From Olsenella uli (GTDB lineage Bacteria > Actinomycetota > Coriobacteriia > Coriobacteriales > Atopobiaceae): a DNA stretch of 64,000 nucleotides. Location: contig NZ_JACJJK010000002.1 of assembly GCF_016899935.1 (NCBI RefSeq), forward strand, positions 62,001 through 126,000. Reading direction: 5' to 3'. Below, one piece after another: positions 53,204 to 60,905 of the stretch; positions within the stretch are counted from its first letter, which is position 1; each line of letters starts with the position of its first letter. A model generated the notes under the pieces. The model was not told where the DNA came from. It saw nothing but the letters and a program-made list of their open reading frames with translations, and made no database searches. A program made the position numbers and the translations under genes.

Positions 53204-54499
53204 GTGACAGGCACGCCGAAGGTACCCAAGCGCATAGCGGCGGTCATCATAAACTCGCTCAAGGGCGGCGTCGTGCCGCGCATCGGGCTGCCCTACGTCA
53301 CCGTCGGACGCGAGCGCGAGATCCGGGCGCTCCTACACGACCTGGAGCTCGTGGCAGACGGCGGCGCGAGCTTCCGCTTCCTCGTAGGTCGCTACGGCGC
53401 CGGCAAGAGCTTCCTTTTGCAGACCATCCGCACACACGCGATGGGCAACGACTTTGTGGTGGCCGACGCCGACCTCTCCCCCGAGCGCCGCCTCCAGGGC
53501 GGCCAGGGCCAGGGGCTCGCCACGTATCGCGAGCTCATTCGCAACCTCTCCACCAAGACGCGCCCTGAGGGCGGGGCGCTGCAGCTCGTTTTGGACCGCT
53601 GGGTCGCCGCGCTGCGCGAGGCGCCCAACGCCGAGGAGGCGCTCGCCGAACAGCTCTCCCCCATCCGCGAGCTCGTCTGCGGGTTCGACTTCACGAGCGT
53701 GCTGCGCCTCTACTACCAGGCGAGCCTCGAGGGCAACGACGAGCGCCGCGACGGCGTGGTCAAGTGGCTGCGCGGCGAGTTCCGCACCAAGACCGAGGCC
53801 CGCGGCGAGCTGGGCGTCAACGCCTGCATCACCGATGACACCTGGTATGAGTACCTCAAGCTCTTTGCGCAGTTCCTCGTGGGCGCCGGCTACCAGGGGC
53901 TCATCGTCCTCATCGACGAGCTGGTGAATCTCTACAAGATCCCCAACGCCACCTCGCGTCAGTACAACTACGAGAAGATCCTCACCATGTACAACGACAC
54001 GCTCCAGGGTAAGGCTCACCACCTGGGCATCATCATGGGCGGCACGCCGCAGTCAATCGAGGATCGCCGTCGCGGCGTCTTCTCCTATGAGGCGCTGCGC
54101 AGCCGCCTCTCGCAGGGACGCTTTGCGAGCGCGGGACTCGCGGACATGCTCGCCCCGGTCATCCATCTCGAGCCACTCACCTACGAGGAGCTGCTCGTCC
54201 TCATTGAGAAGCTCGCTGACATCCACGCCGGCTACTTCGGCTACGAGCGCGCCCTCACCGAGGCGCAGCTCGTGAGCTTCCTCCAGGTGGAGTTCGGCCG
54301 CGTGGGCGCGGACACCCACCTCACGCCGCGCGAGGTCATCCGCGACTTCATCGAGCTTCTCGACATCGTGTGCCAGAACCCCGGGACGGACGTTGACGCC
54401 CTGCTCAAGACCGACGCGTTCTCCGGAGCGGTGAGCGCGCCCACCGTCGCCGCCGGCGCCCAGGACGTGGACGCCGCCTACGCCGAGTTCACGATCTAG
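53204..54499 (+). CDS. BrxD-like ATP-binding protein (DUF2791 family)
   Basis: A 431-residue P-loop ATPase. Walker A is GRYGAGKSF (62-70) and Walker B is LIVLIDELVNLYK with D238 and E239. IPNATSRQYNYEKIL and IIMGGTPQSIEDRRRGVFSY follow, as in BREX ATP-binding proteins of the DUF2791 type. The ORF could start at ATG 53174, but that codon is inside the -10 element. GGGAGG lies 4 bp before GTG 53204. In BREX type 2, BrxD is found with the helicase BrxHI; here the partner helicase is 2.5 kb downstream. Confidence 0.85.
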   Translation: MTGTPKVPKRIAAVIINSLKGGVVPRIGLPYVTVGREREIRALLHDLELVADGGASFRFLVGRYGAGKSFLLQTIRTHAMGNDFVVADADLSPERRLQGGQGQGLATYRELIRNLSTKTRPEGGALQLVLDRWVAALREAPNAEEALAEQLSPIRELVCGFDFTSVLRLYYQASLEGNDERRDGVVKWLRGEFRTKTEARGELGVNACITDDTWYEYLKLFAQFLVGAGYQGLIVLIDELVNLYKIPNATSRQYNYEKILTMYNDTLQGKAHHLGIIMGGTPQSIEDRRRGVFSYEALRSRLSQGRFASAGLADMLAPVIHLEPLTYEELLVLIEKLADIHAGYFGYERALTEAQLVSFLQVEFGRVGADTHLTPREVIRDFIELLDIVCQNPGTDVDALLKTDAFSGAVSAPTVAAGAQDVDAAYAEFTI

Positions 54500-55413
54500 G
54501 CGTCGCCGTCCCCGTCCCACACCTTCTCGACCACGTCACGCTCGCCCACCACATACACGGAGTAGATCGGCTCGTCCGACGCCGTTGCGTTTACCTCAAG
54601 ATAGCGGGGGTCCTCCCCGTTGCCCGCGAGCTCGTAGTAGACGCGCCCGTCGCCCGTCCACGACACGCAGCAGGGCTGGCCAAAGCGCCCCTCAAAGTCG
54701 TCGACAGTCTTCTCGCCCTCGTCGAGAAACGCCGCGACCTCGTCAACGTCAGAGATGGCGTCCCCGGCCTCATGGCGCAGGGGGTCGTTATTCACGAGGC
54801 ACGTCTCCCACTGAAGGGGGTACGACAGCTCGAGGTGCAGGCCCGGCGCGTCGGGCCAGTCCGTCCCCCGCGCGTCGTAGAGCATCGCCGAGTACGCGTC
54901 CTCGGACCATACGATGATCGTGGAGACGCCCACCTCGTCCTCGTCAAAGTCGTTCTCGCTCACGGTCGTCAGGTAGCACCAGTAGTTCTGGCCGCCCAGG
55001 GCAAACGAGAACTCGACCGAGAGCTCCACGCGGCGCTTGCCGTCATCGACCTGCTCGGACTCCACGGGGCGCGTCACCGACTGGCTGTCGAGGTACTCGG
55101 ACTGGCCGGAGCAGCCCTCCACCAGCTCATGCGCACGCTCCTCAAGGTCTTTGGAGGACGCTCGCGCGCTGGGCGAGAAGAGCCCGACAATCGCGTCCTC
55201 GTCCCCCGCCTCGAGCGCGCCGACAAGGGCCTCCGCCGCGTCGAGACAGACCTGGCCGCGCGGGCTCACGTACTGCTCACCCGTCACGCGACTGCCGACA
55301 TAGCGGGCCAGGGTGTCGATGCCCTCCGAGCATCCTGCGCACAGGATGGCCGCGACCAGCGCAAGGGCGCACGCGGCAAGGCGCCTGACGCGCTCCGCGT
55401 CTCCCCGACCCAT
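54496..55413 (-). CDS. Predicted lipoprotein (DUF5104-like)
   Basis: A 305-residue protein with a basic start, a hydrophobic stretch LAACALALVAAILCAGC and a Cys that would be lipidated. The exported part begins with a helical GDEDAIVGLFSPSAR segment resembling DUF5104, then beta-rich sequence. It overlaps the BrxD-like gene tail to tail by 4 bp. The function is unknown. Confidence 0.7.
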   Translation of the reverse strand: MGRGDAERVRRLAACALALVAAILCAGCSEGIDTLARYVGSRVTGEQYVSPRGQVCLDAAEALVGALEAGDEDAIVGLFSPSARASSKDLEERAHELVEGCSGQSEYLDSQSVTRPVESEQVDDGKRRVELSVEFSFALGGQNYWCYLTTVSENDFDEDEVGVSTIIVWSEDAYSAMLYDARGTDWPDAPGLHLELSYPLQWETCLVNNDPLRHEAGDAISDVDEVAAFLDEGEKTVDDFEGRFGQPCCVSWTGDGRVYYELAGNGEDPRYLEVNATASDEPIYSVYVVGERDVVEKVWDGDGDA

Positions 55414-55534
55414 AAGGCCCCCTCCAGTAACACATCAAGTACAGTACGTATGTTAGCAAATGGCTCATCCCCAACGTTTTACCTGACGACGGGGCATATC
55501 ATCGGATTCAGACGATCAACCCACGGGGCCCACC

Positions 55535-56699
55535 ATGACAGAAGTCTCATCCGCAACATCATTGGCCTGCTCGCACAGATCGTGCCGTGCGCGACGCTCT
55601 GCCTCGTGCCGTTCCGTGGCCGCCTCCGCACGGGCACACGGCGCGCCTGGCTCAAGGCGGGCGCGATCGTCGCCGTCGGGCTCGTACCGTTTCTCCTAGT
55701 GGCAACGATGCCGGTTCCCGACGCGACCTATTTCTGGGTCCTCGTCAGAAAGACGTGCCAGAACCTCGTGTTTCTCGCCATCGTGGTGGCGCTGCTCGTG
55801 CTCTACGCGCGCGAGGTGGACGCCGATCGCTCCCATAAGGCCTTTGCGTTCTCGCTCGTCGCGCTCTACGGCTTTCTGGTGACGTTCACCACGTCAAACG
55901 CCAGCGCGCTGCTGCGCCTGGACGAGGGCTCCGACGGCTTCATGTACCGCCCGGCTTCCTCATCGCGCTTGTCATCGTGAACGCCGTCTTCTTCCTTGCC
56001 ATGATCCCCGTCATGCATGCGCTCCGGCGGGCGTTCGACGCGCACATCTCCCCCTCCCTGTGGTGGCGCATGACCGCGCTCGTGCTGGTGATCCTCCTCA
56101 CGCTGCTTTTGGGGGCGTGGCTACCTCCCCTCACCTACGAGCAGCAGTACTTCCCCCTGGCCATCGTCGTCAGCGTGGACTGCGTCGTCTTCATGTGGTG
56201 GCTCCTGCGCATGGTCCGCCTCGCGAGCGAGCAGGCGGCCCAGCGCGCGGCACTCGAGCAGACGCTGCGGCAACACACTCGCGCGCGCGACGCCCTCGCC
56301 GCCGAGCTGGCACGCACCCGCGAGCGCGTGGCGGAGCTTGAGCAGCAGGCGACGCTGCCCGTGGCGGACGAGCCCGTCGTGCCCTCCACGCCCTCCCAGG
56401 CCGTGAGCTTTCTGCCCGACGACATCACCTACGTGGACTCGCTCAACCGCGTCCGCGCCATCCACTTCGCGGACGGGGAGTCCATCCAGATGAACATGAC
56501 GCTCGCCCAGATTGCCGAGGCGCTGCCGGAGGGTCGCTTTGCCTACTGCCACCGCTCCGTGGTAGTGAACCTGCGCCACGTTCGCTCCGTGGGCGCGAGC
56601 GAGCTCACGCTCGACGACGGCACCACGCTGCCCGTGAGCCGTCGGCGCGTCGCCGAGCTGCGAGAGACGCTGAGCACGAACGCCGACACGGGCGCTTAA
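55535..56699 (+). pseudogene. Membrane-anchored LytTR regulator, frameshifted
   Basis: The N-terminal half encodes about four membrane helices (NIIGLLAQIVPCATLCLVPF onward) and runs into a stop at 55978-55980 in one frame. The continuation GFLIALVIVNAVFF starts in another frame at about 55952 and runs to 56699. It holds two more helices, a coiled coil (about 56230-56350) and a LytTR DNA-binding domain (YVDSLNRVRAIHF, YCHRSVVVNLRHV). One extra base near 55951 would restore the frame. A second shift near 55547 would join an MTEV start. The ORF 55977-56699 (GTG start) could still make the LytTR part. Confidence 0.65.
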
Positions 56700-56732
56700 C
56701 GTTGCCGGGGCGTTGCACCGTCGGAGCACGTG

Positions 56733-56847
56733 ACCGCTTACGAAACCCGGCGCGTTGCGCATCTGGACGAGAAAAACCTGCATTCCGCGCCAGACCGTAA
56801 GCACCGAGCCACCGCCAGCCTACCATGCGCCCGGATTTGTAAGCGGT
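56733..56847. repeat. Inverted repeat with ACCGCTTAC arms upstream of the helicase
   Basis: Arms at 56733-56741 and 56839-56847, extended by partly matching sequence (CCGG/CCGG); a third partial copy (CCGTAAGC) lies near 56795. It fills most of the 274-bp gap before the helicase gene. Confidence 0.6.
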
Positions 56848-56927
56848 GTTTTCACCCGCCACCTCTGGCGCACGTGCGTGGCGGCGCGGCGTGAACCCAA
56901 ACCGCACGTGGAATGGTCACGGACGTC

Positions 56928-56956
56928 TTGCCCTACGAAACGTCTGTTCGTATACT
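56928..56956 (+). promoter_or_regulatory. Promoter of the helicase gene (TTGCCC-17-TATACT)
   Basis: The best sigma-70-like match in the window. It predicts a leader of about 10 bases before the ATG at 56974. Confidence 0.7.
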
Positions 56957-56973
56957 GACGACGAGGTGGTTTC

Positions 56974-59358
56974 ATGGGCGTCTTTGACCGATATGCACCG
57001 TTCGTGCAGGACTTCATCTACGCGCACGAGTGGGAGAACCTGCGCGGCATCCAGGTCGCCGCAGGCGAGGCCATCTTTGACACGGACGACCACGTGCTGC
57101 TGTGCGCCTCGACCGCGTCCGGCAAGACCGAGGCCGCCTTCTTCCCCATCCTGACCGAGTTCTGGGAGGACTCGCCCGCCTCGGTGGGGGCGCTCTACAT
57201 CGGCCCCACCAAGGCCCTGATCAACGACCAGTTCTACCGCCTGACCGACCTCTGCGAGGAGGCCGGGATCAACGTCTGGCACTGGCACGGGGACGTCTCC
57301 GCCTCGCACAAGGCGCGCCTCATGAGACGTCCGTCGGGCATCCTGCAGATCACGCCGGAGTCACTCGAGGCCCTGCTCATGCGCCGGCACACCGTCGTGT
57401 CCAAGCTCTTCTGCGACCTGCGCTACGTAGTGATCGACGAGATTCACTCCCTCCTGCGGCAGGACCGCGGCGGCCAATGCCTCTGCCTCATCGAACGTCT
57501 GGCGAGAATTGCGGGCGTACAGCCACGGCGCATCGGCCTCTCCGCCACGATCGGCGACCCGGAGGCCGTGGGCGCGTTTCTTGCCGCCGGAACCGGCCGC
57601 GACTGCGTGATCCCGCGCGTCGAGGAGCCACCACGCGTCTGGCGCCTCTCGATGGAGCACTTCTACCAGACGGGCCCGCAGGCCGACGAGTCCGAAGTCC
57701 AAACCTCGGACGGATGTGTCGATGCCGACGTCATCGCGGTCGAGCCGGAGGAATCCCTGCATGGGGCCGGGGGGTTACCTCCGCGCGCAGTTCCGCACGA
57801 GCCGGACAGGCCGGCGGCCTGTCCGTGCGAGCAGGATTGTCCGAGCACGGCGATAAGCCCCGGCCCTCCCGAGCCTCCCACGGACCTGGCGCCTGCGAAT
57901 GCCGACCCGGGTATCGGCTACATCTTCGAACACACCAGGGGCAGGAAATGTCTGATATTTAGCAACTCCCGCGAGGAGGCGGAGGAGGTCTGCACCACGC
58001 TGCGCGCCTACTGCGAGGCCAACGGCGAGCCGGACCGCTTCCTCATCCACCACGGCAACCTCTCGGCCGCCATCCGCGAGTCCGCCGAGGAGCAGATGCG
58101 CGACGACGCCTCCGACCTCTCGATCGTGGCCACCGCCACGCTGGAGCTTGGCATCGACGTGGGCCGGCTCGAGCGCGCGTTCCAGATCGACGCCCCGTTC
58201 ACCGTGTCCGGGTTCCTCCAGCGCATGGGCCGCACCGGCCGGCGCGAGGCCCCGCCGGAGATGTGGTTCGTCATGCGCGAGGAGCAGCCGGAGGCGCGCA
58301 CGCTCCTGCCGGAGACCATCCCCTGGAAGCTGCTGCAGGGCATCGCGCTCGTCCAGCTCTACCGGGAGGAGCGCTGGGTGGAGCCGCCCAACCTGAACCG
58401 CCTGCCCTACAGCCTGCTCTGCCACCAGACGCTGGCCACGCTCGCCGGCGAGGGGGAGCTCTCCCCCGCCCAGCTCGCGAGCCGCGTGCTCACGCTCACC
58501 TACTTCCACCGCGTGACGGCGGACGACTTCCGCGTGCTGCTGCGCCACCTGCTTGAGCTGGACTACCTCGAGCAGACCGAGGGCGGCGGCCTCATCGTGG
58601 GCCTCGCCGGCGAGCGCGTGACCAGCTCCTACAAGTTCTTCGCCGTCTTCCAGGAGAACGTCGAGTACACCGTGCGCTTGGGCTCCGAGGAGATCGGCAC
58701 GCTCTGCGCCCCGCCCCCGCCCGGGGAGAAGGTGGCCATCGCGGGGCACGTCTGGATCGTGGACGAGGTGGACCACGAGCGGCACCTGCTCTACGTCACG
58801 CAGGTCAAGGGCAAGGTGCCGGCGTACTTTGGCGACGTGGCCGGAGACATCAACACGCACATCCTCGAGCGGATGCGCCGCGTGCTGGAGGAGAGCGCGC
58901 CCTATCCCTACCTGCGCGAGCACGCCCGCGCTCGCCTGCGCGAGGCGCGGCGCGTGGCCAGAAACTCCGAGCTCACGGCCGGCCCCCTCGTCTGCCTGGG
59001 CGAGAACGACAAGGAGCAGACCATGTGGTGCCTGCTGCCGTGGCTCGGCACCTACGCGTTTCTCGCCCTGGAGCGCCTAATCAAGATCAAGTGCGCCGGG
59101 GAGCTGGGCATCAAGGGCGTCAACTCGTCGCGCCCGTACTTCATGACCTTTGTGATGAAGGCGGGCGAGCAGGAGTTCTTCTCGGTGGTGAAGGACGCGG
59201 CAGAGCGCCTCGATGACCCGATGGAGCTCCTCTACCCGGCCGAGGTCCCCTACTTCGAGAAGTACGACGAGCTGGTGCCCACCGAGCTCGTCCGCAAGGG
59301 CTTCGCCGAGGGCGTGCTCGACGTCGCGGGCATGAGGGCCCGCGTGGCCGAGTGGTAG
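56974..59358 (+). CDS. Lhr/BrxHI-like DEAD/DEAH-box helicase carrying an in-frame palindromic insert
   Basis: A 794-residue superfamily 2 helicase. Motif I is STASGKT ending near 52, motif II is DEIH (155-158), motif III is LSATIGDP (near 190), and motif VI is QRMGRTGRREAPP, with Lhr-type downstream domains. Residues about 263-298 are low-complexity and Pro-rich and are encoded by palindromic element E4, between the two RecA-like domains. The family matches BrxHI. It is in the same direction as the BrxD-like and TerB genes and probably acts with them on nucleic acid. Confidence 0.88.
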   Translation: MGVFDRYAPFVQDFIYAHEWENLRGIQVAAGEAIFDTDDHVLLCASTASGKTEAAFFPILTEFWEDSPASVGALYIGPTKALINDQFYRLTDLCEEAGINVWHWHGDVSASHKARLMRRPSGILQITPESLEALLMRRHTVVSKLFCDLRYVVIDEIHSLLRQDRGGQCLCLIERLARIAGVQPRRIGLSATIGDPEAVGAFLAAGTGRDCVIPRVEEPPRVWRLSMEHFYQTGPQADESEVQTSDGCVDADVIAVEPEESLHGAGGLPPRAVPHEPDRPAACPCEQDCPSTAISPGPPEPPTDLAPANADPGIGYIFEHTRGRKCLIFSNSREEAEEVCTTLRAYCEANGEPDRFLIHHGNLSAAIRESAEEQMRDDASDLSIVATATLELGIDVGRLERAFQIDAPFTVSGFLQRMGRTGRREAPPEMWFVMREEQPEARTLLPETIPWKLLQGIALVQLYREERWVEPPNLNRLPYSLLCHQTLATLAGEGELSPAQLASRVLTLTYFHRVTADDFRVLLRHLLELDYLEQTEGGGLIVGLAGERVTSSYKFFAVFQENVEYTVRLGSEEIGTLCAPPPPGEKVAIAGHVWIVDEVDHERHLLYVTQVKGKVPAYFGDVAGDINTHILERMRRVLEESAPYPYLREHARARLREARRVARNSELTAGPLVCLGENDKEQTMWCLLPWLGTYAFLALERLIKIKCAGELGIKGVNSSRPYFMTFVMKAGEQEFFSVVKDAAERLDDPMELLYPAEVPYFEKYDELVPTELVRKGFAEGVLDVAGMRARVAEW
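57763..57866. repeat. Nested palindromic element E4, inside the helicase gene
   Basis: The outer arms GGGCCGGGG and CCCCGGCCC carry TTA/TAA inside. The inner arms CGGACAGG and CCTGTCCG are at 57803-57810 and 57818-57825. The spacers CGCAGTTCC and TTGTCCGAGCACGG resemble those of E2 and E3. The insert keeps the reading frame open. Confidence 0.65.
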
Positions 59359-59417
59359 CCCCGCAGAATCACCTGGTTAGGCCGATGATATGATGATCAG
59401 AGAAGGAGGTGGAGACC

Positions 59418-60662
59418 GTGCCCTCGCCATCACAGTCGCACAAGCGCTACGAACTCAGGCTGCAAGACGAGGTCCTTCTCGTCTTCACGGCAACTCGGGA
59501 CGCCTTTGGAACGGTCTCCGTCTCTGTGGACGAGCCTGTCACCGCGAATCGCCGTCTGCTCCCCCTTCCGCTCTGGCCCGACCCCGAATCGGGAGAGCGT
59601 CTGCTCTCGTGGCTCGAGACCCGGGTCATTCCCAAGAACCGAAGGTTCGTGGACCAGATCCTCGCCCAGGCGGGCGTCACGGACGACAGCACCTTCGGAA
59701 TTCTTGACGTGTGTCTCGGGCTCTCTGTCAACGACGCCTACTGGGTCGTGCCTGCAGGCTTCCCGGGAACCTGGGCGGAGCACAACCTCTTTGACAACGA
59801 TCTTGACGAGACACTGGCGCTGGTCGCCTACACGGGCTATACCACGAGTCAGCGGCACAAGGCCGGACTCTCGAGCGAATGGACGACCGACGGCCAGTTT
59901 CCCAAGGCATGGCGCCGTGTGGACGGAAAGCTGTGGCTCTACAAGGGCGGCACCGAGGGCTTTGCGAACTCCGGCATGGAACCCTACTCTGAGTTCTTTG
60001 CGGCGCAGGCGGCGGAGGCCTTTGGCGTGTCTCACGTCTTTTACGACCTGAAGGAATGGAAGGGTCGTCTCGCCTCGGTCTGCCCGCTCATGCACGACGC
60101 CGCAACCGCATACGTCCCCTTCTGGACCGCGACCCAGCAGTCCCTCTTCCCGGCGGCGCTCGAGGCGGCACGGCGCGTATCCGACGAGGCCTTCGGCGCG
60201 CTGCGGACCATGTACGTCTTCGACGCGCTCGTCTGCAACACCGACCGCCACGCCAACAACTTTGGCTTTCTCCGGAACAACCTGACGGGCGAGCTTCTGG
60301 GCATGGCGCCGCTCTTCGACCACAACCTGGCGCTCTTCCCCGGCGACATGGAGCAGGACTATCCGACCTGGCCCCGGCAGGGGGCGATCAGGCGACCGGC
60401 GGGCAGCAACCTCACCTTTGACAGCGTGGCCCGTCTCGTCATGTCGGAGGGGCACCATGAGGCGCTACGGGGGATGATCGACTTCCAGTTCTCCAACCAC
60501 CCCCTCCACCCCGTCCCGGAGGCGCGCCTCTCCGCCCTCAACCGCTACATCTCGCAACGGGTTCGCCAGCTGCTCGAGATTGCCCCGGCCGACGAGAAGG
60601 GCCTGGCGGCTGAGCTCTCGCACGTCCTGCCCGACGACGCCGTCATTCCCGCCTGCTGCTGA
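59418..60662 (+). CDS. HipA-like protein kinase
   Basis: A 414-residue protein with a HipA-type kinase core. It has a candidate ATP lysine in LWLYKGG (K176), the catalytic loop CNTDRHANNFGF (D276, N280/N281) and the metal-binding PLFDHNLAL (D301). HipA kinases phosphorylate glutamyl-tRNA synthetase or other targets and normally have a HipB antitoxin. No HTH partner is adjacent. GTG 59418 is chosen because AAGGAGG lies 8 bp before it; GTG 59409 overlaps that site. It follows the helicase gene by 59 bp, with a possible -10 TATGAT near 59390. Confidence 0.8.
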   Translation: MPSPSQSHKRYELRLQDEVLLVFTATRDAFGTVSVSVDEPVTANRRLLPLPLWPDPESGERLLSWLETRVIPKNRRFVDQILAQAGVTDDSTFGILDVCLGLSVNDAYWVVPAGFPGTWAEHNLFDNDLDETLALVAYTGYTTSQRHKAGLSSEWTTDGQFPKAWRRVDGKLWLYKGGTEGFANSGMEPYSEFFAAQAAEAFGVSHVFYDLKEWKGRLASVCPLMHDAATAYVPFWTATQQSLFPAALEAARRVSDEAFGALRTMYVFDALVCNTDRHANNFGFLRNNLTGELLGMAPLFDHNLALFPGDMEQDYPTWPRQGAIRRPAGSNLTFDSVARLVMSEGHHEALRGMIDFQFSNHPLHPVPEARLSALNRYISQRVRQLLEIAPADEKGLAAELSHVLPDDAVIPACC

Positions 60663-60686
60663 GAGGACCGCCCGCGCCTCCTGACA

Positions 60687-60827
60687 GGTTATGCGCACTC
60701 GCGTAGGTTATGCGCACGGAACGGCGCGACGTTTTTCTCGCCCAGGGCGCTGAGCTGCGGCTTTGTTGAGGGACAGCATGCGCATAAGCTGCGGGAGTGC
60801 GCATAACCTACACGGGTGCGCATAATC
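60687..60827. repeat. Array of GGTTATGCGCAC modules around a 12-mer variant
   Basis: Forward copies at 60687-60698 and 60706-60717, inverted copies at 60797-60808 and 60816-60827 (the last ends AATC), and a partial GCGCATAA in between. GTTTTTCTCGCC, one base from the 12-mer, lies in the middle. Confidence 0.72.
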
Positions 60828-60840
60828 TCCGTCAGCAAAG

Positions 60841-60873
60841 GGGCCCGGACCGTGGGGGTGACGGTCCGGGCCC
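60841..60873 (-). terminator. Hairpin downstream of the hydrogenase gene, probable terminator
   Basis: GGGCCCGGACCG and CGGTCCGGGCCC are perfect 12-bp arms around 9 bases. On the minus strand it is followed by CCTTTG, a weak T-tract. Confidence 0.6.
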
Positions 60874-60877
60874 GAAT

Positions 60878-60904
60878 GTGGAAAAGGGACTGTCCCCTTT
60901 CCAC
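60878..60904. repeat. 27-bp palindrome shared with 19064-19090
   Basis: The same arms as at 19064, differing in the central two bases. It directly follows the hydrogenase stop codon. Confidence 0.75.
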
Positions 60905-60905
60905 G

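Noticed and set aside
48179-59358. A complete BREX system
   Set aside because: No PglX methyltransferase, PglZ, BrxC/PglY or BrxA/BrxB genes are in the window; only BrxD-like and BrxHI-like families plus a TerB-domain protein.
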